From the IMG/VR virus record IMGVR_UViG_3300047481_002095, positions 1 through 57,765 of that record: a DNA stretch of 57,765 bases. One strand, given 5' to 3'. The position numbers and the translations under genes were made by a program. This stretch comes from a virus. The notes under the pieces were generated by a model. The model saw only the letters and a program-made list of their open reading frames with translations. It did no database searches and had not been told where the DNA came from. Every line of letters begins with the position of its first letter. Position 1 is the stretch's first letter. Shown here piece after piece: positions 49,603 to 57,765 of this stretch.

Positions 49603-50082
49603 TCACTTTTTCTTTAAATTTTCAATCTTCTTGATAAATTTGTCCCATTCCTCATTCATCCATATTGCTGGTGCATGAGAACAATAATGAGCAGCATAGC
49701 TCATGCAAAATATTTCGTCTGCTTCTTGCCTTAATGCGTGTTTTTGTGACTTTCTTTCAAACTTGTCAATTTGTTTTTGTTTGGTTTTCTTGACAATTTC
49801 ACGCCATTCTTTTTTCATATCATCAGTAACAAGATGTTCCCATATTAAATGAGCTATTTCGTGTAGTGTTGTGAACTCTCTTCCATAATTCCAAGGAGCA
49901 GCAACCACAATTTTAGTGTTGATAATATATCCTATGTGTTCATTATCTCCATCTAATGTATTTCCAGAAGTGTACTTGAAATGAAATCCATCAAGAAGGT
50001 CACGATGTCCTTTCGGCAATTTTGCCAAAAGTTCATCAACATTTTTTTGTTCTTCTGATTCTAAAAACAATTTGAAATTCAT
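49603..50082 (-). CDS. HExxH metallopeptidase-like protein with capsid-targeting-like leader
   Basis: 159 residues from ATG 50082, chosen because AGAGGAAATA precedes it; the open frame extends upstream without a site. MNFKLFLESEEQ fits the leader (M-x-F-x-x-F-L-E) with L-x-E cut candidates. TLHEIAHLIWEH is a zinc-protease motif (H-E-x-x-H), and EADEIFCMSYAAH may give the third ligand. If packaged, it would be injected with the DNA as a protease acting on host factors. Convergent with the oxygenase gene. Confidence 0.7.
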   Translation of the reverse strand: MNFKLFLESEEQKNVDELLAKLPKGHRDLLDGFHFKYTSGNTLDGDNEHIGYIINTKIVVAAPWNYGREFTTLHEIAHLIWEHLVTDDMKKEWREIVKKTKQKQIDKFERKSQKHALRQEADEIFCMSYAAHYCSHAPAIWMNEEWDKFIKKIENLKKK

Positions 50083-50198
50083 TATTTCCTCTATAGTAGC
50101 TATGAAAAAAGACAATGATTTTTTAGATTTTTTCCAAAACATATGAATTACAAAATAACTTTTTGTAAGAACCGATAAATATATCTAAGAGGTATATT

Positions 50199-51662
50199 AT
50201 GGATCATATTCTTAATTTTCCAAATGGTGTTGGACAAGTTCAACTTTCAAATTCAAGCGGTGCCATAACAAGTGGAAATCCTTTGTCTGTGGACATAGGA
50301 AATTCTACTGTTAATTTGAATGTTTCTTCTGGAAATTTAAATGTATCAGTCACATCTGGCGCTGTTTCTGTTATTCATAGCGGATCATTCGTAAGTGCTA
50401 ACAATCCATTTCCTGTAACTTTTAGTGGCAATCCAGTCAACATTGGTTATTCCGATACCGCTGCTCTTGATGCATTCGGAAGATTAAGAGTTAGCAATCC
50501 CATGACCTTGTTTGATTGCCAGCTTGTTTATGGGTTGGAAAACATGATCTTCAATGATGTGATAACCGGAGGGGCTTCTATTTCAGCAAACACAAATGAA
50601 GCTTGCGCTGTTTTGGCAGTTGGCGGAACTTTGAATGACAAGGCAGTTCGACAAAGCAAACAGTATTTCAGATATCAGCCCGGCAAGTCTCATTTAATTT
50701 TGCAAACATTTGTTTTCGGAGCAGCAACAAATGGAATTCGCAAAAGAATTGGATACTTTGACGGAAGCGATGGTCTTTTCCTTGAGCAAATACCATCTGG
50801 AGTTGGTACTTCTGGTCTAAGATTTGTTGTAAGATCATCCACTACTGGAAGTCCAATTGACATAGCTGTTGACTCTACTGAATGGAACATTGATAACATG
50901 GATGGCACAGGGCCATCAGGAATCAATCTTGATATTACAAAGTCACAAATTTTGCTTATTGATTTGGAATGGCTAGGAGTTGGAAGAGTAAGGTTTGGTT
51001 TCGTAATTGATGGCAACATTTATTATGCACATCAAGTTTTGAACACAAATAATTTGAACAAAGTTTACATGACAACAGCAGACCTACCTGTTCGTTCTGA
51101 AATTGAAAACACAAGTGGTGGCAATATTGATTCAATGAAGATGATATGCTCATCTGTGAATAGTGAAGGTGGATTTAATAAAGCTGGCTTGCCTTTTAGT
51201 GTTGGAAATGGAATTGGAGTAAAAACAGTAACAACAAGAAGACCAATTATAAGCATCAAGCCAAATACAACATTCAACTCTGTGACAAATAGAATGGAGT
51301 TTAACATTTCTGACATCAATGTTTTTTCACAAACGAACACAGCATATTATGAAATTGTTTTGAATGGAATCCTCAATAGCGGTTCTTTTTCAAATGTTCA
51401 AAGTGGTTATAGCTGTATGTCATATGATACTAATTCAACAGTTATAAGTGGTGGAATTGTTTTGGCTTGTGGCTATGCTGTTGCAGGAGGGCCGGGAAGC
51501 AATGCCATTGGAGAAATATCTTCACACCTTGCAAGAGTTCCATTTACAGTCAACTATGCTGCCACAGATGCAGATGTTTTGACAGTTGTTGCCACTTGCA
51601 TAGAGGCTGCTCCTAAGACATCAACAGTAGGTGCAGTATTCAATTGGCAGGAAATAAGATAA
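50199..51662 (+). CDS. Virion (tail/fibre-type) protein
   Basis: 487 residues, Gly/Ser/Asn/Val-rich and beta-strand throughout. The repeated opening (VNLNVSSGNLNVSVTSGAVS) and DAFGRLRVSNPMTLFD are features common in phage tail or particle-surface proteins. No enzymatic motif. AGAGG precedes the ATG. It starts a block of probable structural genes. Confidence 0.7.
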   Translation: MDHILNFPNGVGQVQLSNSSGAITSGNPLSVDIGNSTVNLNVSSGNLNVSVTSGAVSVIHSGSFVSANNPFPVTFSGNPVNIGYSDTAALDAFGRLRVSNPMTLFDCQLVYGLENMIFNDVITGGASISANTNEACAVLAVGGTLNDKAVRQSKQYFRYQPGKSHLILQTFVFGAATNGIRKRIGYFDGSDGLFLEQIPSGVGTSGLRFVVRSSTTGSPIDIAVDSTEWNIDNMDGTGPSGINLDITKSQILLIDLEWLGVGRVRFGFVIDGNIYYAHQVLNTNNLNKVYMTTADLPVRSEIENTSGGNIDSMKMICSSVNSEGGFNKAGLPFSVGNGIGVKTVTTRRPIISIKPNTTFNSVTNRMEFNISDINVFSQTNTAYYEIVLNGILNSGSFSNVQSGYSCMSYDTNSTVISGGIVLACGYAVAGGPGSNAIGEISSHLARVPFTVNYAATDADVLTVVATCIEAAPKTSTVGAVFNWQEIR

Positions 51663-51699
51663 TTTCTCAAAAATGTAATTGTGTTTAGTACATAGTTGT

Positions 51700-53652
51700 A
51701 TGGCTAAACCAAGAAAAAAACCTGTAAAGCAGGAAAAGCAACCTCAAAACAATCAACACGCAAATGTCAAGAAACAACAGTTTCATGTTGAGTTTTTGAA
51801 TGCAGCACAAAAATTAGCTTGGTCTGCTTTTGATCAACATGAAATTCTGTTTTTGTTGGGTAGTGCAGGTTCTGGAAAAAGTCATCTCGGTTGTGCTTTT
51901 GCCATTAGTGAAATACTTGCAAAAAGAAAACAAAAGATTGTCATAACAAGACCAACCATTGAGGCCGGGGGTACTGGACTTGGATATCTTCCCGGATGCC
52001 AACCCCTTACACAATCAATACTTACAGCAAGTGGTTGGACTACTATGGGTCAGATAAAACTAGGAGACAGAGTTATAGGCAGAGACGGAATGCCTACAGA
52101 GGTAATTGGTATTTATCCAAAAGGAAAGAAAGATACATATAAGGTTACAACATTCGATGGAACTTCTACTATTTGTTGCCTTGATCATTTGTGGTACACG
52201 CAGACAAAAGAAGAAAAGAACAAAAAGCAACAAGGAAAAGTTAGATCAACCAATGAAATTATTTCTGATCTAAAAAATGGTATTAAGCATTATCTTCCAA
52301 GGAATGAACCAGTTCATTATGACAAGAGGAATTTATATATTCCTCCATATACTCTTGGAGTTTTGTTGGGAGATGGTCACACAGAAAAAACTCGTGTCAG
52401 ATTTGCTAGTGCAGACCAAGAAATAGTGGAAAGGGTTACTAAAGAAGTTAAAAGCATGGGAGTTTATTGCAAGCAAGCAAAAAAACAATATAGTAAGGCT
52501 TGGTCTTATACTTTATCAAGTTCTGAAGGATATCGGGAAGGTATAAAGCCGGTAAAATTAACAGAAATAGAAAATGGGCATGAGTTTTATTTTGCGACAA
52601 ACGAAAAAGTAAGAGATTTTGTTTCTTGTAAAAAAGGAACTATTGATTCTAGGATCAATAAAGGAGCTATTGTTGATGGTTATAAGTATGAAAAATATGG
52701 TGAAGTTTGGAGAAATCCAGTATTAAAGCATTTGAAGCAATACGATCTTTATAAAAAGAAGGCGTGGGATAAATTTATTCCAGATGATTACAAGTATTCA
52801 AGTGTTCAGGACAGAATTGATATTCTTCGTGGACTTTGTGATACTGATGGTTCATGTCGCAAAAGGATAAAAGATCAAGTTACTTTTTATACTACTTCTC
52901 TTAGACTTGCAAACGATGTAATTGAGATTGTCCGATCACTTGGCGGGAGAGCAAGGTCGAGAAGCAGAGATAGGACTAAAGAAGAGAATAGAAATATTTT
53001 TGCTAGAAGGGTTTCGTATGAAGTTTCGATAGCGATGCCAAAACAAATTAACCCTTTTTATTTGAAAAGAAAAGCGGATAGATTTAATGGTAAAAATGTT
53101 TCTAATTTAGAAATTACATCTATAGAAAAAATTGGACATGAAGATGTTCAATGTATAAAAATTGACAATCAAGAACATTTATATTTGACTGATGATTTTA
53201 TTGTTACGCACAATACTGCCGACGAAAAATTACATCCATATATGCTTCCTTTATTTGATTGTATGGATAGGTGTTTGGGTGCCAATTCTCCATTAAGGGA
53301 ATACATAGCCAAATGCGTGGAAATAGCACCTTTGCAATTCATGAGAGGAAGGACATTTCATGATGCTGTTTGTATTTTGGATGAAGCCCAAAATTGCAAT
53401 TACAATGAAATCAAATTGTTTTTGACAAGATTTGGCCAGAACAGCAAGGTTATTATAACAGGTGATCCTATGCAAAGCGATTTGCATCCAAGAGATAGAG
53501 CGTTGATGCATGTTGTTGAAAGACTGTCAGGATTGAAAGGCGTGGGAGTTATTCATTTCAAACCAAGTTCCATAGTTCGTCATCCTTTGATTGCTGGAAT
53601 CTTGGAAAGACTAGAGGACAAGGAGAATACAGATGGCACTAGTAGTACCTGA
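51700..53652 (+). CDS. phoH: PhoH-like ATPase interrupted by an intein
   Basis: 650 residues from ATG 51700; without the 406-residue intein the product is 244 aa. LLGSAGSGKSHLGCAFA is Walker A, KIVITRPTIEAGGTGLGYLP is the PhoH block, then (after the intein) TADEKLHPYMLPLFDCM, ILDEAQNC (Walker B) and KVIITGDPMQSDL. PhoH is an ATPase/helicase-like protein common in phages; its role is unsettled, with links to RNA metabolism. The next gene starts inside its last 20 nt. Confidence 0.93.
   Translation: MAKPRKKPVKQEKQPQNNQHANVKKQQFHVEFLNAAQKLAWSAFDQHEILFLLGSAGSGKSHLGCAFAISEILAKRKQKIVITRPTIEAGGTGLGYLPGCQPLTQSILTASGWTTMGQIKLGDRVIGRDGMPTEVIGIYPKGKKDTYKVTTFDGTSTICCLDHLWYTQTKEEKNKKQQGKVRSTNEIISDLKNGIKHYLPRNEPVHYDKRNLYIPPYTLGVLLGDGHTEKTRVRFASADQEIVERVTKEVKSMGVYCKQAKKQYSKAWSYTLSSSEGYREGIKPVKLTEIENGHEFYFATNEKVRDFVSCKKGTIDSRINKGAIVDGYKYEKYGEVWRNPVLKHLKQYDLYKKKAWDKFIPDDYKYSSVQDRIDILRGLCDTDGSCRKRIKDQVTFYTTSLRLANDVIEIVRSLGGRARSRSRDRTKEENRNIFARRVSYEVSIAMPKQINPFYLKRKADRFNGKNVSNLEITSIEKIGHEDVQCIKIDNQEHLYLTDDFIVTHNTADEKLHPYMLPLFDCMDRCLGANSPLREYIAKCVEIAPLQFMRGRTFHDAVCILDEAQNCNYNEIKLFLTRFGQNSKVIITGDPMQSDLHPRDRALMHVVERLSGLKGVGVIHFKPSSIVRHPLIAGILERLEDKENTDGTSST
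51997..53214 (+). mobile_element. PhoH intein (LAGLIDADG type)
   Basis: 406 residues in frame. It begins CQPLTQSIL after GYLPG and ends VTHN before Thr (+1). Splicing motifs: Cys1, CLDHLW (block B), HLYLTDDFIVTHN (blocks F and G). Endonuclease motifs: LGVLLGDGHT and LRGLCDTDGS. It sits in the conserved loop between Walker A and Walker B. Confidence 0.93.
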
Positions 53653-54043
53653 TCTTGGAGAAATTGAACTTCTTACAAAGTTGTTGAAAAACACAACTGA
53701 TACAGAAGACTATATTATTAGATTATACAAAAATAATTATAGTCCAATCAATACAACAGTTGTTGGAGACTTTACAGAGGCTGACTTTACTTCTTATGCT
53801 GAGAAAACAGTAGCAAGAGGAGATTGGTCATCACCTTCTACTGTTGCTATTAAAGCAGAATCAAGCGTTACAGCCCAATCTTGGACTTGTGGAGTCACAG
53901 GTAACACCGTTTATGGCTATTATGTGGTAGGGGCAACAAGTGGAGTTTGCCTTTGGGCAGAACAGTTTGCTGCTGCCAGAGTTCTAGCAGATGGTGATGT
54001 CCTGAATCTGACCCCCAAGTTTAATCTTGCAAGCGCAAACTAA
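53633..54043 (+). CDS. Small probable virion protein
   Basis: 136 residues; AAGGAGAATACAG precedes the ATG, inside phoH. Two-part beta-sheet pattern (TTVVGDFTEADFTSYAEKTV, GYYVVGATSGVCLWAEQFAA) seen in many phage structural or neck-associated proteins. Family not named with confidence. Confidence 0.65.
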   Translation: MALVVPDLGEIELLTKLLKNTTDTEDYIIRLYKNNYSPINTTVVGDFTEADFTSYAEKTVARGDWSSPSTVAIKAESSVTAQSWTCGVTGNTVYGYYVVGATSGVCLWAEQFAAARVLADGDVLNLTPKFNLASAN

Positions 54044-54105
54044 TTGCTTTAAGGCTTTGTCCCTGAATTTATGCGGATTTTAGCATAAGACAGTAAATAG
54101 TTTAT

Positions 54106-55677
54106 ATGACCATTTTCAATGAAACTATGAGCGATGGTTCACTAATAGATGGTGAGGCCATAGTTTCATTGGTGTCACAAGAAAGCGGAATTGATGGTTC
54201 ACTAATAGATGGATTGTCATCTTTATCTGTTGAATCATCATATGTCATGGAAGATGGCGTTTTGTTAAATGGAAGTTCTCTTCTTTCAGTTAATTTCGAT
54301 GAGTATGGAGAATCTGGAGTTGAGTTAGATGGCTCATATAGTGCAGTTGTTTCTTTAAGTGTTGACTTATTTACAAATTATTCAATAAACAATGAAATTG
54401 ATGTAGACGCATCATTTTTTTATAGTGTTGGGGAATTACCATTATATTGGTGGCAAATTGAAGGGTATGTTTGGCCACCTGATGACACAAGATGTCTTGG
54501 AATTACGCCATCTACGGAGAGACAAAACTTTATACAAACAATTCTTGCGAGAACACCAAAAGAAGTTTGTGAATACTTTGATCGTGAAAATAGAAACTGG
54601 CAGATTGTAAGTGTAAAAAGATTTACGCAACCCGCAGATGCATTTTTGGCAGATCAAACAGATAATTGCAATCAATTATATCAAATAAATGCAATTTGTC
54701 CTAATTTTACAATTAGCAATAGGCCTCTTATTCAAATAGGAGCAAAGGTAAGAGTAAGTCAATTATTCAAAAGATATACGGGAAGTGGAGGGGCAACTTT
54801 TTATGGACAGGCAGATGCATCAATCATAAGTGGTGGAGTAACACCAACAGCATCATCATATTCCTATGCAAGTAGTGGTTTTGTTGTAACAACAGGAGGT
54901 TCTGCTGATTCAGAATCAAGCTTTGATGTTTCATATGTGACATATGGTGGAGTCAAAGTTTTGCTGGATGAGTATATTCTATTTGGATTGGGAACAGCGC
55001 CTTTGCTACCTGTTCCCGCTGATTTAGTAGAAACGGCTTGCGGTACTTGTATTGCATTTCCTCTCAATCTTTATATCGAAGATAATTTGGAAAATCCAAG
55101 TATATTTGCCAACTTTTTGAGAAGAAATGCATTTGAAATGCCTGATTTGATGAAGGTCTCATATAGCAATAGACTTGAGTTCTGGTCTCAATCACAACAC
55201 TTCACAGGACTTTCTACTGATAGTTCCGCAGAAGAATTGTGGAGAGTTCAATATGAGTTTGGTTGTACATCCAATTATGATGGAGAAACAGGTTCATATC
55301 CTCTTTTGAAGTTTTCAATACTTATAACTAAAAAAAACCTAACAACAAATGCAACATCTGACACAAAGGTTTTAGTTTATTTGCCACCAGAACAAGTTTG
55401 TAATATAATAAGAAATTTTTCTCAGGATTTAATTTTTCAAGTTAATGTAAGAACACAAAACCTAACTAATATCAATAATATTACGGCAGAGAGCGTTTTG
55501 ATAATGGATAATATAGGAATATTTTCATCAACTTATTGGGCATCAAACCCAAATTTGGAAATCAGAATTACTGCAATAGACACTACTACAACTGTGAATA
55601 CTGTAGATATTTTCCCTATTTTCCCGACTAATCCTGTTGTTTTTAGTGGAGAAGAGGGATTAATTGCCTTGGTTTGA
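54106..55677 (+). CDS. Virion protein with internal N-terminal repeats
   Basis: 523 residues. The first 90 residues hold four related units of about 20 residues ('D-G-x-L-I/L-D/N-G-x-x-x-x-S-L/V'), e.g. DGSLIDGEAIVSLVS, DGSLIDGLSSLSVES, DGVLLNGSSLLSV. The rest is beta-rich with aromatic patches. Likely a particle-surface or tail protein. No enzymatic motif seen. Confidence 0.65.
   Translation: MTIFNETMSDGSLIDGEAIVSLVSQESGIDGSLIDGLSSLSVESSYVMEDGVLLNGSSLLSVNFDEYGESGVELDGSYSAVVSLSVDLFTNYSINNEIDVDASFFYSVGELPLYWWQIEGYVWPPDDTRCLGITPSTERQNFIQTILARTPKEVCEYFDRENRNWQIVSVKRFTQPADAFLADQTDNCNQLYQINAICPNFTISNRPLIQIGAKVRVSQLFKRYTGSGGATFYGQADASIISGGVTPTASSYSYASSGFVVTTGGSADSESSFDVSYVTYGGVKVLLDEYILFGLGTAPLLPVPADLVETACGTCIAFPLNLYIEDNLENPSIFANFLRRNAFEMPDLMKVSYSNRLEFWSQSQHFTGLSTDSSAEELWRVQYEFGCTSNYDGETGSYPLLKFSILITKKNLTTNATSDTKVLVYLPPEQVCNIIRNFSQDLIFQVNVRTQNLTNINNITAESVLIMDNIGIFSSTYWASNPNLEIRITAIDTTTTVNTVDIFPIFPTNPVVFSGEEGLIALV
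54133..54213 (+). repeat. Exact 20-nt duplication inside the virion gene
   Basis: GATGGTTCACTAATAGATGG occurs at 54133 and again at 54193, spaced 60 nt and in frame. This points to recent unit duplication in the repeat region. Confidence 0.9.
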
Positions 55678-55680
55678 AAA

Positions 55681-55974
55681 ATGGAAATCTTCATGTTGTA
55701 TTTAATTTTTTTCGCTATATTGGCGAACATTATTTTGATGTTTTTCATAGGCGTTTATGTTGTCAGGATGAATGAAAGAATCAACAAGATGATAACAGAA
55801 CTTGTTGAGATTATATCTGGAATGGATTCAAGTTCTCCTCCAGTAGTAGATGCAAAGCAAAAAACTTGGGATCAAAAGTACGAGGATGAATTAGAGCAAA
55901 TAACAAAAAGAATGAGACAAGCATCGGGACTATTGGATTTGCCTTCTGGACGATCCTATGATGCTCCTAATTGA
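55681..55974 (+). CDS. Membrane-anchored coiled-coil protein
   Basis: 97 residues. N-terminal transmembrane helix (LYLIFFAILANIILMFFIGV), then a charged helical region and a Pro/Gly/Ser tail. Topology with short outside end and cytoplasmic coil is possible. Family unknown. Confidence 0.68.
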   Translation: MEIFMLYLIFFAILANIILMFFIGVYVVRMNERINKMITELVEIISGMDSSSPPVVDAKQKTWDQKYEDELEQITKRMRQASGLLDLPSGRSYDAPN

Positions 55975-56018
55975 AATCACAAAAATTAATTGATTTAAGG
56001 GCAAAAAAAGGCTAATGT

Positions 56019-56034
56019 GTCCTCAAGAGAGGAC
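56019..56034 (+). promoter_or_regulatory. Hairpin covering the ribosome-binding site
   Basis: GTCCTC (56019-56024) / GAGGAC (56029-56034), 6 bp with an AAGA loop. The 3' arm is the Shine-Dalgarno of the amidoligase gene, so folding would hide it. Confidence 0.4.
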
Positions 56035-56040
56035 TTGCCC

Positions 56041-57030
56041 GTGACCAAAAAAATTAAATATTTGATGTTCCAAAGCACTAGAAGGTTTGGTGTAGAGATA
56101 GAGGTTGGAAGTGAAGTAAAAAAGAATGATGTTAAGTTCGCAATAGAAGAATCAATGAACCAAAAAGCTTATGTAAGCAGATATGCTCTTTCAAACAATA
56201 ACAAGTATTGGCATATAAAGGATGATGCTTCTTGTGGCATCAAAGGCAGAAAAGGCCCTAAGGGTGTTGAAATAGCATCATTTGTTGGTAGTGGCTTGTC
56301 TGATATAGACAACATATCAGAAGTAGCAGTTGTTTTAGAAGGCATTGGATGCAAGATTAATGATAATTGTGGTTTTCATGTTCATGTAGAAGTTAATGAT
56401 TTGTCTCTTAAGCAAGTTGTTGTTTTGATGGCTCATTGGATCAAGATTGAAAAAATACTAAGCATGACTTTGCCAGTTAGAAGAATCAACAATGAGCATT
56501 GCAAGTTTGTTTGCAATCCATTCGATAAGAAAAAAGCTGTAATGGAACACGGCAACTCATACACTCTTGAACAAATATGGGAATGCGTTTGTCCCAAGAA
56601 TTTAAGTTATTATGACAATGATGATAGAAGGTTCAATTTGAATCTTGTTAATTTAGTTCGATCAATGAGAGACAATACTCATAGTAGACGAACATTAGAG
56701 CTTAGATGGCCAGAGGGAACTCTGAATGCTGTTGACATTCGTTGTTGGGTCAAATTGTTCATTATGTTTATTGAGAATTGCAAGGATCGTTCTGTTCCTT
56801 TTGATTTAACATCTTATGAACTCGAAAAAACATTAGAATGTTTTGGGTTGGATCACTATCCCGAATGCTTTTTCATTTATAGCGATTCTATACAAGAGCT
56901 TAAAACATGGTTCTTAGAAAGAATACTTTTGCATGGCATAGAACTCAAGGATTTGTTTGATGTTGAAAACACGATTAAAAGAGCAAAGATTATTTTGAAT
57001 AAAATGTGGAATCCAGAAAGGAAATATTGA
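56041..57030 (+). CDS. Amidoligase-like enzyme
   Basis: 329 residues from GTG 56041 (GAGAGG 10 nt upstream); GTG 56017 in frame would add 8 residues. RRFGVEIEVGSEV at the start, CGFHVHVEVNDL in the middle and RTLELRWPEGT with a C-terminal Trp-rich helix match the putative amidoligase family (ATP-dependent carboxylate-amine ligases related to glutamine synthetase and gamma-GCS). Metal-binding E-x-E and H-x-H are present. It could modify a protein or cell-wall peptide. The TGA stop lies in the next promoter's -35 box. Confidence 0.75.
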   Translation: MTKKIKYLMFQSTRRFGVEIEVGSEVKKNDVKFAIEESMNQKAYVSRYALSNNNKYWHIKDDASCGIKGRKGPKGVEIASFVGSGLSDIDNISEVAVVLEGIGCKINDNCGFHVHVEVNDLSLKQVVVLMAHWIKIEKILSMTLPVRRINNEHCKFVCNPFDKKKAVMEHGNSYTLEQIWECVCPKNLSYYDNDDRRFNLNLVNLVRSMRDNTHSRRTLELRWPEGTLNAVDIRCWVKLFIMFIENCKDRSVPFDLTSYELEKTLECFGLDHYPECFFIYSDSIQELKTWFLERILLHGIELKDLFDVENTIKRAKIILNKMWNPERKY

Positions 57031-57055
57031 ATTGCGATTGAAAAAACTATATAAT
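57027..57055 (+). promoter_or_regulatory. Sigma70-like promoter for the sigma-factor gene
   Basis: TTGAAT at 57027-57032, 17-nt spacer, TATAAT at 57050-57055. This is one of the best -10 boxes in the window. Confidence 0.65.
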
Positions 57056-57093
57056 TTAACTGTTTAACTTTCACCTAACTTTCAAGGACTTTT

Positions 57094-57615
57094 ATGAAAC
57101 AAACTGTTAATGAACTGATTATTTCCCACTTGTCTTTAGCCAACAGTATCGCATACAAAATTAGATATAAATATAAAAAATTTACAATTGATGAACTTCA
57201 ATCAGCAGCTTATATGGGTTTGGTTGAGGCTGCAAACAAGTATGATGAAAAAAATGGTGTCAAATTCATTACATTTGCAACCAGTAAAATAAGATGGGCT
57301 ATTCTTGATTATGCTGTGGAAGTGCGTTTTTCTAACAATACAAATTTGAAGTTTATAAGTTTGGATGATAATCAATACTCAAGAAAAGAAAGTGGCAACA
57401 GAGAGGAAATTTATAAGATTTTGACTCAAGACATGAATGAAAGGGAAAAAGAGATTTTTATATCTTACTATGTTAAAGAAAAGAAAATGCATGAGATAGC
57501 AGTTTCTTATAATGTCAAAGAATCAAGAATAAGTCAGATTTTGTCAAAAGTAGTTAAAAGATTGCAAGAAAAGTTACAAAGTCGCAAAGAAGAATTATAT
57601 GATATTGCCGCTTAA
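57094..57615 (+). CDS. RNA polymerase sigma factor (sigma70 family, small)
   Basis: 173 residues. Region 2: LANSIAYKIRYKYKKFTIDE, then LQSAAYMGLVEAANKYDEK and FITFATSKIRWAILDY. Region 4: MNEREKEIFISYYVKEKKMH with an HTH (VSYNVKESRISQILSKVVKR). No region 1 and a short region 3, so it resembles FliA/SigB-like or phage late sigma factors. It probably redirects host polymerase to a subset of phage promoters. CAAGGA precedes the ATG. Confidence 0.88.
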   Translation: MKQTVNELIISHLSLANSIAYKIRYKYKKFTIDELQSAAYMGLVEAANKYDEKNGVKFITFATSKIRWAILDYAVEVRFSNNTNLKFISLDDNQYSRKESGNREEIYKILTQDMNEREKEIFISYYVKEKKMHEIAVSYNVKESRISQILSKVVKRLQEKLQSRKEELYDIAA

Positions 57616-57640
57616 ATAATTCAGGCAAACAAGGTGAATT

Positions 57641-57765
57641 ATGCTTCATAACATATTGTTTTTAATGCTTACAACACAGAATATGTTTAATCAAGAATCT
57701 AGTTCTCAACCAATTGAAGTTGCAGACCCGCAAATTAAAAATCTTGAATGGAACAGGTATGTCAG
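57641..57765 (+). CDS. Start of a gene running off the window
   Basis: ATG 57641 has AAGGTGA 4-5 nt upstream. The 41 codons visible read MLHNILFLMLTTQN and then a polar stretch with NLEWNRY. The hydrophobic start could be a weak signal segment. Family cannot be told. Confidence 0.55.
   Translation, partial: MLHNILFLMLTTQNMFNQESSSQPIEVADPQIKNLEWNRYV

Noticed and set aside
54060-54092. Inverted repeat TTATGC/GCATAA before the repeat virion gene
   Set aside because: Only 6 bp with an 8-nt loop and no T-run; too weak for a terminator call.
8-57765. tRNA genes
   Set aside because: Apart from the tRNA-like end of the tmRNA I saw no cloverleaf with a TTCRA loop in the intergenic stretches.

Overview
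The window looks like an internal piece of a very large, tailed (myovirus-like) bacteriophage genome. The DNA is AT-rich and tightly packed, with most genes on the + strand. Start and stop codons often overlap (ATGA, TGATG, GTGA), Shine-Dalgarno sites are clear, and several sigma70-like promoters have a 17-nt spacer. Phage signatures include probable virion proteins, PhoH, dUTPase, a small sigma factor, a DnaE-type polymerase in two genes, and at least six unrelated proteins that open with the same short peptide (consensus M-x-[T/S]-F-x-[E/D/Q]-[W/F]-L). That peptide resembles the T4 capsid-targeting leader removed by the prohead protease. An HldE-like heptose enzyme and a GT9-like transferase suggest, as inference only, a Gram-negative host.

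Layout. 1-5007: end of a DNA methyltransferase, HldE, a ParB-domain protein with a capsid-targeting-like leader, a Cys-rich membrane peptide, HNH, RyR-domain and FmdB-type zinc-ribbon proteins. 5073-6846: a GC-richer patch with a TnpB element and a minus-strand gene cut by its right end. 6972-16275: a phage copy of the bacterial PrkA(YeaG)-YeaH-SpoVR(YcgB) stress module, with a BglII-like nuclease gene inside it and two inteins in SpoVR. 16285-19478: a stand-alone transcription unit (strong promoter, 5' hairpin leader, strong terminator) for a 1007-residue protein. I read this as a highly diverged Cas12/TnpB-like protein whose RuvC site appears inactivated; it is the most exciting item here. 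19488-25116: YkgJ-like protein, N-terminal half of DNA polymerase III alpha (with a frameshift near its start), a minus-strand block, Dam methylase. 25202-25549: a tmRNA gene. 25552-33408: HNH, a second methylase, a glycosyltransferase-methyltransferase fusion, an AAA+ ATPase, and the C-terminal half of the polymerase. 33478-41018: two tandem glycosyltransferase-like genes, ribosomal protein bS21, RHH regulator, peptide deformylase, a spanin-like lipoprotein and two small proteins with the leader. 41064-49601: degenerate deaminase, IF-3, GroES, DnaJ, dUTPase, and a GT2/2OG-oxygenase pair. 49603-57765: HExxH protease with the leader, virion-type proteins, PhoH with an intein, amidoligase, sigma factor.

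Together the genes suggest a phage that carries its own translation tools (bS21, IF-3, deformylase, tmRNA), folding helpers (GroES, DnaJ), replication (split DnaE, dUTPase), transcription (sigma), DNA modification (three methylases), glycan tools, and a set of proteins likely packed into the head for delivery. Functional calls rest on motif reading by eye; no database search was possible.
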